Of a stretch of DNA of 5,150 nt, positions 1 through 5,150 are shown piece by piece; position 1 is the stretch's first letter, and each line of letters opens with the position of its first letter. The stretch is from an uncultured Ruminococcus sp. (lineage in GTDB: Bacteria > Bacillota > Clostridia > Oscillospirales > Acutalibacteraceae). The translations under genes were made by a program, and so were the position numbers. The notes beneath the pieces are model-generated. The model was not told where the DNA came from. It was given only the letters and a program-made list of their open reading frames with translations, and did no database searches. The stretch is taken from NCBI GenBank assembly GCA_902803035.1, contig CADCON010000207.1, positions 1-5,150 of the forward strand. The letters run 5' to 3'.

Positions 1-1213
1 AGTGGCAGGCGCGATTGAAGCCATCGGAGGGCAGCGCGGTTCGCTGGAATACGACATCGACGGGGCGGTGGTGAAAATAGACAGTCTGGCACTGCGGGAA
101 TCCGCCGGCGTCACATCGAAATTCCCCAAATGGGCGGTGGCCTTCAAGTATCCGCCGGAGCAGAAGGAAACCGTGCTGCGGGATATCGAGGTGACGGTCG
201 GACGCACAGGCGTCCTGACCCCGACGGGCATTTTTGATCCGGTGCTTCTCGCGGGAACATCGGTCAGCCGCGCATCGCTTCACAATCAGGATTACATCAG
301 CCAGAAGGACATCCGTATCGGGGACACCGTCGTGCTGCGGAAGGCGGGGGAGATCATTCCTGAGGTGGTTTCCGTGGCGGTTCACGGCGGCGGGGAGCCG
401 TATATCCTGCCGGAGAGATGCCCTTCCTGCGGCGAGAGGGTGTTCCGGCTGGAGGACGAAGCGGCGCTTCGTTGCCTGAATCCCGACTGTCCGGCGCAGC
501 TTCAGCGGAATCTCATTCATTTTTCCTCGCGTGACGCAATGGACATTGAAGGTATGGGACCGGCGGTCATCGACCAGCTTATCGCTGCGGGGCTCATTCA
601 TTCCCCGGCGGATATCTACGCGCTGACGCTGGAGGATATCGCCTCGCTCGAACGCATGGGCAAGAAATCGGCGCAGAATCTCATTGCGGCGATCGAAAAA
701 TCAAAATCCAACGACCTGTATAAGCTGATTTTCGCCCTTGGCATACGCCACATCGGCGAATCCGCGTCGCGGCTGCTGGCCGACCGGTTCGGATCCATGC
801 GCGCGCTGATGGAAGCGGATGCCGCGGCATTGGCGTCGATTGACGGCTTCGGGGAAATCATGGCGGAAGCGGTGGAGGATTATTTTTCCACAGGACACGC
901 GGGTGAGCTGATCGGACGGTTGGAGGGCTTCGGCGTGAATATGACCCGTCTGGGCGGTACATCCGTCGGAGCATCCGAAAAGCTGGCGGGGCTTACCTTT
1001 GTCATTACCGGTACGTTGGAGGGAATGACCCGCGAGGAAGCGAAGGCATTGATTCTTGCCAACGGCGGCAAGGCGTCCGGCTCGGTCAGCAAAAAGACCT
1101 CTTACCTTCTTGCCGGAGAAAATCCGGGCAGCAAGCTGACCAAGGCGGAGGAATTGGGCGTGAAGGTTATTTCACTGGACGAGCTGAAGGAAATGCTTGC
1201 TTCCGAAGCGTAA
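1..1213 (+). CDS. ligA: NAD-dependent DNA ligase LigA, C-terminal part (5' truncated by window)
   Basis: LigA seals nicks in duplex DNA using NAD+, joining Okazaki fragments and finishing repair patches in the cytoplasm. About 403 residues are visible; full-length family members have about 650-700, so the N-terminal NMN-binding domain and the KxDG lysine lie upstream of the window. Visible order (counting the codon at base 2 as residue 1): the end of the adenylation domain with the DGAVVK motif (20-25) and the AFKYPPE motif (47-53); the OB fold (about 62-125, with VGRTGVLTPTG and LRKAGEIIPEV); a four-cysteine zinc finger (C140, C143, C158, C163); helix-hairpin-helix repeats (about 181-295, with DIEGMG, LERMGKKSA, GIRHIGE and IDGFGE); and a C-terminal BRCT domain (about 327-401, with GLTFVITGTL). 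It ends in TAA. The first in-frame GTG at base 2 is not the true start. All zinc ligands and visible motifs are intact, so the gene looks functional. No terminator follows, so readthrough into tspO is possible. Confidence 0.97.
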   Translation, partial: VAGAIEAIGGQRGSLEYDIDGAVVKIDSLALRESAGVTSKFPKWAVAFKYPPEQKETVLRDIEVTVGRTGVLTPTGIFDPVLLAGTSVSRASLHNQDYISQKDIRIGDTVVLRKAGEIIPEVVSVAVHGGGEPYILPERCPSCGERVFRLEDEAALRCLNPDCPAQLQRNLIHFSSRDAMDIEGMGPAVIDQLIAAGLIHSPADIYALTLEDIASLERMGKKSAQNLIAAIEKSKSNDLYKLIFALGIRHIGESASRLLADRFGSMRALMEADAAALASIDGFGEIMAEAVEDYFSTGHAGELIGRLEGFGVNMTRLGGTSVGASEKLAGLTFVITGTLEGMTREEAKALILANGGKASGSVSKKTSYLLAGENPGSKLTKAEELGVKVISLDELKEMLASEA

Positions 1214-1229
1214 TATGACAAGCAGCGGT

Positions 1230-1259
1230 GCATTTTCCCGAATGAAAAATCATATACTT
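1230..1259 (+). promoter_or_regulatory. Candidate sporulation-type promoter upstream of tspO
   Basis: GCATTTT (1230-1236) lies 14 bp before CATATACT (1251-1258). Compared with the remembered Bacillus sigma-E consensus (KMATATT, about 14 bp, CATACAHT), this fits 6 of 7 and 7 of 8 positions. The same bases can be read as a weaker forespore (sigma-F-like) match, GCATT with a 15-bp spacer and an ATACTT-containing -10. The predicted transcript start is near 1265, about 40 bp before the tspO start. The gap preceding sigG carries a similarly arranged pair. This is inferred from motifs only, and short motifs do occur by chance. Confidence 0.35.
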
Positions 1260-1268
1260 CAGATGTAT
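1254..1268. repeat. Operator-like quasi-palindrome, copy 1 (upstream of tspO)
   Basis: ATACTTCAGATGTAT is an imperfect 15-bp dyad of the form ATACnTCnGAnGTAT: six of its seven symmetric pairs are complementary around a central A. Its first 14 bases match the element at 1840-1853, in front of sigG, at 13 of 14 positions. The spacing suits a dimeric DNA-binding protein acting near the putative transcription start. A stable RNA hairpin is unlikely because the arms almost meet at the centre. The regulator is unknown. Confidence 0.45.
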
Positions 1269-1291
1269 CATATCACCGGTTCTGCCGGTGC

Positions 1292-1298
1292 GGGAGGA
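1292..1298 (+). promoter_or_regulatory. Ribosome binding site of tspO
   Basis: GGGAGGA lies 7 bases before the ATG at 1306. This decides the start: an in-frame GTG at 1288 lies upstream of, not downstream from, this Shine-Dalgarno and would add six residues (MREECI) foreign to the family. The ATG at 1299 is out of frame. Confidence 0.8.
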
Positions 1299-1305
1299 AT
1301 GCATT

Positions 1306-1797
1306 ATGAAGTTTATCAAGACCATTCAACTCAGGCCGCTGCTTTTTTCTTTGCTGATTCCACTGGGACTTGGCAGCGCGGTAGGAGTGATTCTGGCTCT
1401 GACGGGAAAATTTGCCGCTTACAGGGAGCTTTTCATGCCGCCGCTCAGCCCGCCGGCGTGGGTATTCATTGTTGCTTGGACCATACTGTATACACTGATG
1501 GGAATATCCTCTTACCTTGTGCTGACATCCGATAAGCCCGCAGCGGCAAGGTCTGACGCCCTGTGGTATTATTTTGTCCAGCTCGGCGTGAATCTGATCT
1601 GGCCGATCCTGTTCTTCTGGTTTGAAATGCGTCTTGCGGCGTTTCTCTGGCTGATCGTGCTGCTGGCCGCGGCAGTGAAAATGACTGCGGAATTCCGCAA
1701 AATCAGCCTTCCGGCCGCCCTGCTTCAGATACCGTATCTTTTCTGGCTGGTGTTCGCGGCATACCTCAACGGCGCAACTTATCTTCTCAACGGATAA
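1306..1797 (+). CDS. tspO: TspO/MBR family protein (tryptophan-rich sensory protein)
   Basis: This is an integral membrane protein of 163 residues, the normal length for bacterial TspO. The family binds porphyrins, cholesterol-like ligands and haem intermediates and is linked to tetrapyrrole and stress responses; its exact activity is debated. Five hydrophobic helices are visible at about 12-32, 50-72, 84-105, 110-128 and 134-158. Family motifs are clear: PPLSPPAWVF (45-54), WTILYTLMGISSY (58-70), QLGVNLIWPILFFW (92-105) and PYLFWLVFAAYLN (143-155). The ATG at 1306 has a well placed GGGAGGA. The gene lies between ligA and sigG, with 92 bp upstream and 81 bp downstream and no intervening terminator, so it may be cotranscribed with sigG. 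The ligand cannot be told from sequence. Linking this TspO with sporulation is inference from context and from the shared upstream element. Confidence 0.93.
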   Translation: MKFIKTIQLRPLLFSLLIPLGLGSAVGVILALTGKFAAYRELFMPPLSPPAWVFIVAWTILYTLMGISSYLVLTSDKPAAARSDALWYYFVQLGVNLIWPILFFWFEMRLAAFLWLIVLLAAAVKMTAEFRKISLPAALLQIPYLFWLVFAAYLNGATYLLNG

Positions 1798-1816
1798 AAA
1801 TGGAAGACTCGCAGAT

Positions 1817-1845
1817 GTATTTTTGCGCTCATACTGCCAATACTT
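1817..1845 (+). promoter_or_regulatory. Candidate forespore-type promoter upstream of sigG
   Basis: GTATT (1817-1821), a 14-bp spacer and GCCAATACTT (1836-1845) partly fit a sigma-F-like arrangement (GYATA, 14-16 bp, GGNRANAHTR as remembered). The -35 matches at 4 of 5 positions. The -10 differs from consensus at its second and last positions. The predicted start near 1851 would give a leader of about 28 bases containing the ribosome binding site. Transcription of sigG by sigma-F is established in Bacillus subtilis and reported in clostridia, which makes such a promoter expected here, but the match is weak. Confidence 0.3.
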
Positions 1846-1854
1846 CAGACGTAA
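1840..1854. repeat. Operator-like quasi-palindrome, copy 2 (upstream of sigG)
   Basis: ATACTTCAGACGTAA repeats the element at 1254-1268, with one mismatch in the first 14 bases (C for T at base 11) and another at the last base. The core dyad TACnTCnGAnGTA is intact. It sits 24 bases before the sigG GTG, overlapping the putative -10 and transcript start, a position suited to an operator. The outermost A-T pair of copy 1 is lost here. Confidence 0.42.
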
Positions 1855-1865
1855 TAATTCATTAC

Positions 1866-1872
1866 GGGGGGA
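1866..1872 (+). promoter_or_regulatory. Ribosome binding site of sigG
   Basis: GGGGGGA lies 6 bases before the GTG at 1879. It supports a GTG start, which also gives the family's conserved N-terminus (NKVEICG from residue 4). No in-frame ATG competes near it. Confidence 0.7.
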
Positions 1873-1878
1873 AGAATT

Positions 1879-2649
1879 GTGCAGTACAACAAGGTCGAAA
1901 TCTGCGGGCTGAATACAGCCGATCTGAAGCTGCTGAGCGAAGAGGAAAAGACGGAGCTTCTCATCCGGTCGCAGAAGGGCGACCGACAGGCGCGCGATGA
2001 ACTGGTCAAGGGCAATATCCGTCTGGTGCTGAGCGTCATTCAGCGTTTCTCCAACCGGGGAGAGAATCCCGACGATCTGTTTCAGGTGGGATGTATCGGA
2101 CTGATCAAGGCGATTGATCATTTTGATACAAATCTGGACGTGAAATTTTCCACTTATGCGGTGCCGATGGTGATAGGGGAGATCAGGCGTTATCTCCGGG
2201 ACAACAATATCGTCCGCGTCAGCCGGTCCATGCGCGATATCGCGTACAAGGCCATGCAGATCAAGGAGCGCGTGATGAGCGAGCAGGGGCGCGAGCCGGG
2301 CGTAGAAGAAATTGCACGGGAGCTTGGCGTCCGGCGGGAGGATGTGGTGTTGTCGCTGGAGGCGATCGCCGAACCGGTTTCACTTTATGAAGCGGTGTAT
2401 TCCGACGGCGGCGACACGATTTATGTAATGGATCAGATCGGCGACAACAATGATGACAGCAACTGGGTGGATGAGATTCTTTTCAGGGAGGAACTGAGGA
2501 ATCTGTCGCCGAGAGAAAAACGCATTCTCGTTCTGAGATTCATGCAGGGGAAGACCCAGATGGAGGTCGCGCGCGAAATCGGAATTTCGCAGGCGCAGGT
2601 TTCTCGTCTGGAAAAGGGCGCAATGAACAAAATCAAGGGTCATTCATAA
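1879..2649 (+). CDS. sigG: RNA polymerase sporulation sigma factor SigG (late forespore)
   Basis: Sigma-G directs RNA polymerase to late forespore genes, such as those for small acid-soluble proteins and germination, after engulfment. The product has 256 residues; B. subtilis SigG has 260. The N-terminus carries NKVEICG (4-10), which separates SigG from the close paralogue SigF. Region 2 spans about 38-110, with NIRLVLSVIQRF (46-57), DDLFQVGCIGLIKAID (65-80) and KFSTYAVPMVIGEIRRYLRD (89-108). Region 3 spans about 112-190, with VSRSMRDIAYKA (114-125) and DGGDTIYVMDQI (177-188). Region 4 is at about 205-253, with the helix-turn-helix GKTQMEVAREIGISQAQVSRLEKG (224-247). Translation starts at a GTG with a GGGGGGA site, and an intrinsic terminator follows 40 bp after the stop. 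Residue 44, at the place of B. subtilis N45, is Lys. Its neighbours here are tspO and ligA; in many spore formers sigG follows sigE. No sigE is in the window, although one could lie elsewhere. Confidence 0.95.
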   Translation: MQYNKVEICGLNTADLKLLSEEEKTELLIRSQKGDRQARDELVKGNIRLVLSVIQRFSNRGENPDDLFQVGCIGLIKAIDHFDTNLDVKFSTYAVPMVIGEIRRYLRDNNIVRVSRSMRDIAYKAMQIKERVMSEQGREPGVEEIARELGVRREDVVLSLEAIAEPVSLYEAVYSDGGDTIYVMDQIGDNNDDSNWVDEILFREELRNLSPREKRILVLRFMQGKTQMEVAREIGISQAQVSRLEKGAMNKIKGHS

Positions 2650-2688
2650 GCACGATAGCGGCGCTGGCTCCTGCATTTTGTCTGATGA

Positions 2689-2723
2689 GGCGGATGACTT
2701 TGAGTAAAGTCTCCGCCCTTTTT
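2689..2723 (+). terminator. Intrinsic terminator after sigG
   Basis: The arms are GGCGGA-t-GACTTT (2689-2701) and AAAGTC-TCCGCC (2706-2717), forming a 12-bp stem with a single bulged T and a GAGT tetraloop. C and TTTTT (2719-2723) follow directly. The shape is textbook Rho-independent. It lies 40 bp after the sigG stop and separates the ligA-tspO-sigG region from the next gene. Confidence 0.9.
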
Positions 2724-2782
2724 ATTTAAAATACGCAAAAGCTGTGACAGTAAATTGTTCAAAAGGTAGAAATTTTATGATA

Positions 2783-2811
2783 TTGAAGAAATCTCAAACT
2801 GCTGTTATAAT
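2783..2811 (+). promoter_or_regulatory. Candidate housekeeping promoter P1 (distal) for the 2883 gene
   Basis: TTGAAG (2783-2788), a 17-bp spacer and a perfect TATAAT (2806-2811) preceded by TG at the extended -10 position (TGTTATAAT). The surrounding sequence is AT-rich. The predicted start is near 2818, giving a leader of about 65 bases. Confidence 0.5.
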
Positions 2812-2827
2812 TATTTTTTAAAATCTA

Positions 2828-2856
2828 TTGCTATTTATATAATAATTTGGTATAAT
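2828..2856 (+). promoter_or_regulatory. Candidate housekeeping promoter P2 (proximal) for the 2883 gene
   Basis: TTGCTA (2828-2833), a 17-bp spacer and a perfect TATAAT (2851-2856) with an extended -10 (TGGTATAAT). The predicted start near 2863 leaves a 20-base leader carrying the ribosome binding site. The -10 is exactly 45 bp downstream of that of P1. Of the two, this is the better placed. Confidence 0.65.
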
Positions 2857-2868
2857 GTAACAAATGAC

Positions 2869-2877
2869 AAGGGGTGA
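2869..2877 (+). promoter_or_regulatory. Ribosome binding site deciding a TTG start
   Basis: AAGGGGTGA resembles AAGGAGGTGA with one base missing. It ends 5 bases before TTG at 2883. The only earlier in-frame start candidate, GTG at 2874, lies inside this site, and an in-frame TGA at 2865 blocks anything further upstream. TTG is therefore the best start. Confidence 0.75.
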
Positions 2878-2882
2878 TTCAT

Positions 2883-5150
2883 TTGAGTTCAAATGCTGAA
2901 AAATACATTGGCGACCTTGTGGATTTCGTGTTTCAGAAGCTGTATTACGAAGTCCATAATGTGAGCTTCTTCAAGTATTACAATACCTTTTCCATACCGC
3001 TCGACTCTGTGAATAACGCGATGCTCAAGTCCGGCAATATCGTTCAGATTCTCTATCACGATTTCAAGCCAGGCGTCATCAAGGCGGCATACAGTCCGAT
3101 GATGGACTGGGTGGTGGCTCTTTATGAAAGGTATTTTGCCGCGGAGCAGAGCTTTGAAGAGTTTCTGGATGCTGCCGGCGTCTATTCGCTGCACAAGGTA
3201 CTTTATACCCAGTACAGGGAAAACGGCGTCTGTCAGCATACGGAGGAAGTAATCCCGACAGAGAACGACTATGAGCATGAAAAGTTCCTCAAGGGTCTGG
3301 TTGACATATTCAATTACGTGTCCCAGAAGATTCCGCTTCTCATCGTTCTGAACAGGGTGCATTACGCGTCGCTCTCATTCTATGAGTTCTTCTATCACAT
3401 CATCACCGAAAATCCGAACAATAAAATGGCGTTTATCTGCACCATCAACGAGGTGTATGTCGTTCCTGATCATATCAAAGCCATCAAGAACGATGTTTTC
3501 GTGATACTTGAATCCAAGAATATGGTGCAGGACTGGGGTCTTGATGGCACCGGAAATGTCGCGGATGAGGATGATGTTTTTGTTCCTGCCCCGGCGGATT
3601 TCGACAGATATCTGGTGCTGATCAGCAATATGATCGAGATGGGCGCGATGAAGCAGGCGATTTACTATTGCGATATCATCAAGGAGTCGCTTGACGCGGG
3701 TGATATCACTGCCGACGATGAATCGATCCATCGTTTTTACCGGCTTTATGCCAACGCCAATTTCAAGTTCGGCAATTATCCCCGGACGCTCACCATCTGC
3801 GATGAACGCAAGGGTATTATCAGCACGAACGCGGATGAAGCACTGGTAGACCGCTTTAATTTTGAATACACCTATCTTGTATCGCTCTGTCATTCCTGCG
3901 CGGGTCAGGATAAGCTCGCCGAGAAATACGCGGAGGACTGCAGCGAATTCGCCAAGAAGAGCGGCAACGAATACCTTATTTTCAAGACGGAGCTTCTGAA
4001 ATGCATGGTCAAATTCCGCTGCTGGGCCAATGTGTACCTGTGGAATGTGGAATTCACCCCCTCACCCAATTTTCTGGAAACCGCGGAGAGCTATCATTAT
4101 TACAATCATTTAGCCTATATTTATCTTTTCTGTTTTGGCAACGACAGATCTTATTATGACGTGGATCCCGAATTCTGTGAGTCGCATGAGCATTACAGGA
4201 AAGGCATGATGTTCGCCGAAATGCTCGGCAACGATCAGGTCAAGCTCAGGGCTTTCAAAAAGAATGTCGTGTTCTCCTCCGGATTCGGCTATTACCCGGC
4301 TGTCGATCACTTCTACAAGAAGAGCCTGGAGATTCTCAGCAAGGAGGACAACCTTGCCGAAATGGGCAACGTCTACAACGGTCTGGGCTACAACCGCATA
4401 GTCAGCGAGCAGTTTGACGCAGCGAACGCCTATTTCAATAACGCGATGGAAATCTGGTACAAGCTCGGCAAGCCTGAAAATATGGGTGAGTCGCTTTACA
4501 ATATGGCTGTCAACGCCATGCTTGCCCAGGATTACCAGAGCGGATGCGACCTGCTGGTGACGGCTGTGCGTATCATGAAGAACCTCAATCAAAACAAGCT
4601 TGAGCTTTGCAATATGTCAAAGATTTACGGCATGATTGCCCTCTGTTACATCAAGCTCGGCGTCGAATACAACGCACAGCTCTATCTCAACAGAATGCAG
4701 CTTGTGCTCTATCATCTGATTTTCCCGGAGGGCGAGCCGAGCTACTTCCTGTGGGATGACGATATGTTCTTCTATTATTTTGACAGAGGACTGGTCGCCC
4801 GCAAAGACAGTCTGGCCGAAGCGCAGCATAATTTTGACCGCGCGAATTTCCACCTCAAGCGCACCGAGGGACTGTGGTTCTTTGCCTATGAGCTTTTCGC
4901 CATCGAGCAGGCGGATCTCTACCGCGCGCAGGGAAGGCACGTCGAAGCAAATGAACTTTTGGAGAAGTGTCTGGAATACTGCACGCAGAACAATTATCAG
5001 GATAAGATACTGCGCCTGAATTCCGCGCTTACCGGCAATCCGATCGAGGAGAAGCATTACGGCATAGACTTAAGGAAGCTCACCTTCGCGCAGGCGGTGG
5101 AGCTTTCCCGCCGTGTCGGAGCGGAACTGCAGCTCCGGCTCAAGAATAAG
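2883..5150 (+). CDS. Large STAND/AAA-like protein with TPR-like repeats, lacking a P-loop (3' end beyond window)
   Basis: I do not recognise a named gene. One frame stays open for 756 codons from a TTG with a good ribosome binding site to the window edge. There is no signal peptide or membrane helix, so the product is probably cytoplasmic. Residues about 45-215 resemble the nucleotide-binding region of STAND/AAA_16 signalling ATPases: AAYSPMMDWVVAL (68-80) recalls the YxPxxxxL segment, IPLLIVLNRVHYAS (150-163) aligns with the Walker B type PLLLVLDDLHWAD, and AFICTINE (183-190) with the following sensor strand. The two acidic Walker B residues are N157 and R158 here. No GxxxxGK[ST] P-loop occurs before them, so ATP hydrolysis is unlikely. 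After an acidic linker (about 217-235), the rest is helical with TPR-like repeats, clearest at about 488-570 (NVYNGLGYN, FDAANAYFNNAMEIW, ESLYNMAVNAML) and again at 575-700. STAND proteins often end in an effector domain (LuxR-type HTH, GGDEF, kinase); any such domain would lie past 5150. A scaffold or sensory role is inference. Confidence 0.8.
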   Translation, partial: MSSNAEKYIGDLVDFVFQKLYYEVHNVSFFKYYNTFSIPLDSVNNAMLKSGNIVQILYHDFKPGVIKAAYSPMMDWVVALYERYFAAEQSFEEFLDAAGVYSLHKVLYTQYRENGVCQHTEEVIPTENDYEHEKFLKGLVDIFNYVSQKIPLLIVLNRVHYASLSFYEFFYHIITENPNNKMAFICTINEVYVVPDHIKAIKNDVFVILESKNMVQDWGLDGTGNVADEDDVFVPAPADFDRYLVLISNMIEMGAMKQAIYYCDIIKESLDAGDITADDESIHRFYRLYANANFKFGNYPRTLTICDERKGIISTNADEALVDRFNFEYTYLVSLCHSCAGQDKLAEKYAEDCSEFAKKSGNEYLIFKTELLKCMVKFRCWANVYLWNVEFTPSPNFLETAESYHYYNHLAYIYLFCFGNDRSYYDVDPEFCESHEHYRKGMMFAEMLGNDQVKLRAFKKNVVFSSGFGYYPAVDHFYKKSLEILSKEDNLAEMGNVYNGLGYNRIVSEQFDAANAYFNNAMEIWYKLGKPENMGESLYNMAVNAMLAQDYQSGCDLLVTAVRIMKNLNQNKLELCNMSKIYGMIALCYIKLGVEYNAQLYLNRMQLVLYHLIFPEGEPSYFLWDDDMFFYYFDRGLVARKDSLAEAQHNFDRANFHLKRTEGLWFFAYELFAIEQADLYRAQGRHVEANELLEKCLEYCTQNNYQDKILRLNSALTGNPIEEKHYGIDLRKLTFAQAVELSRRVGAELQLRLKNK

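Noticed and set aside
1288..1305. A GTG at 1288 as an alternative tspO start.
   Set aside because: The Shine-Dalgarno GGGAGGA lies downstream of this codon and is ideally spaced for ATG 1306; the extra six residues do not belong to the family's N-terminus.
1197..1535. A plus-strand open frame overlapping the ligA end and tspO in another frame.
   Set aside because: It uses the end of ligA and out-of-frame tspO codons and has no coherent product. The tspO frame gives a full family match.
1860..1866. CATTACG with CAATA 17 bp upstream as a sigma-G promoter for sigG.
   Set aside because: The transcript would start at about 1873, after the ribosome binding site at 1866-1872, leaving no usable leader, and the -10 match is only 5 of 7.
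1273..2121. A 282-codon minus-strand open frame across tspO, the gap and the start of sigG.
   Set aside because: It crosses two well-supported plus-strand genes, has a low-complexity basic/His-Gln composition typical of antisense readings, and has no recognisable domain.
2731..2780. Possible small gene or riboswitch in the AT-rich gap after the sigG terminator.
   Set aside because: There is no start codon with a ribosome binding site and no conserved stem structure. The short dyad CTGTGACAG (2742-2750) is too small to interpret.
2889..5057. A chain of four long minus-strand open frames (2889-3362, 3375-3893, 4110-4592, 4617-5057) opposite the large plus-strand gene.
   Set aside because: They lie in exact codon register with the sense gene, so they stay open only because TTA, CTA and TCA codons are rare in it (for example TTA near 4108 and 5071, TCA near 3375). 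Their products show no family motifs, and none has a convincing start region.

Overview
The window comes from an endospore-forming Bacillota, most likely a member of Clostridia. The evidence is a full-length sporulation sigma factor of the SigG type, GTG and TTG start codons with strong purine-rich ribosome binding sites, and a mid-GC coding composition with an AT-rich promoter gap. I would guess an Oscillospiraceae/Ruminococcaceae-like genome, but nothing here fixes the family. All four genes lie on the plus strand. I see no RNA genes, CRISPR arrays, insertion sequences or signs of recent mobility.

Layout. Positions 1-1213 hold the 3' two thirds of ligA (NAD-dependent DNA ligase), cut by the window edge. 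A 92-bp gap follows, then tspO (1306-1797), encoding a five-helix tryptophan-rich sensory protein. After an 81-bp gap comes sigG (1879-2649), which ends in a clear intrinsic terminator (2689-2723). An AT-rich intergenic stretch with two tandem extended -10 promoter candidates leads into a very long open frame from a TTG at 2883. It runs past the window end with 756 codons visible. This frame encodes a soluble protein that resembles a STAND/AAA-type signalling ATPase followed by TPR-like helical repeats, but it lacks a P-loop and has a degenerate Walker B.

How the parts fit. tspO and sigG look like one transcription unit ending at the terminator, possibly with an extra promoter in front of each gene. 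Both short gaps carry the same 14-bp element (13 of 14 identical), built around a dyad TACnTCnGAnGTA. Each copy overlaps a GYATT...ATACTT promoter-like arrangement that partly fits a sporulation sigma factor. The inference is that tspO and sigG share a regulator or a sporulation sigma factor, which would tie TspO to sporulation. The large downstream gene is separately transcribed, and its role is unknown.

The most interesting items are the P-loop-less STAND-like protein and the duplicated operator-like dyad.
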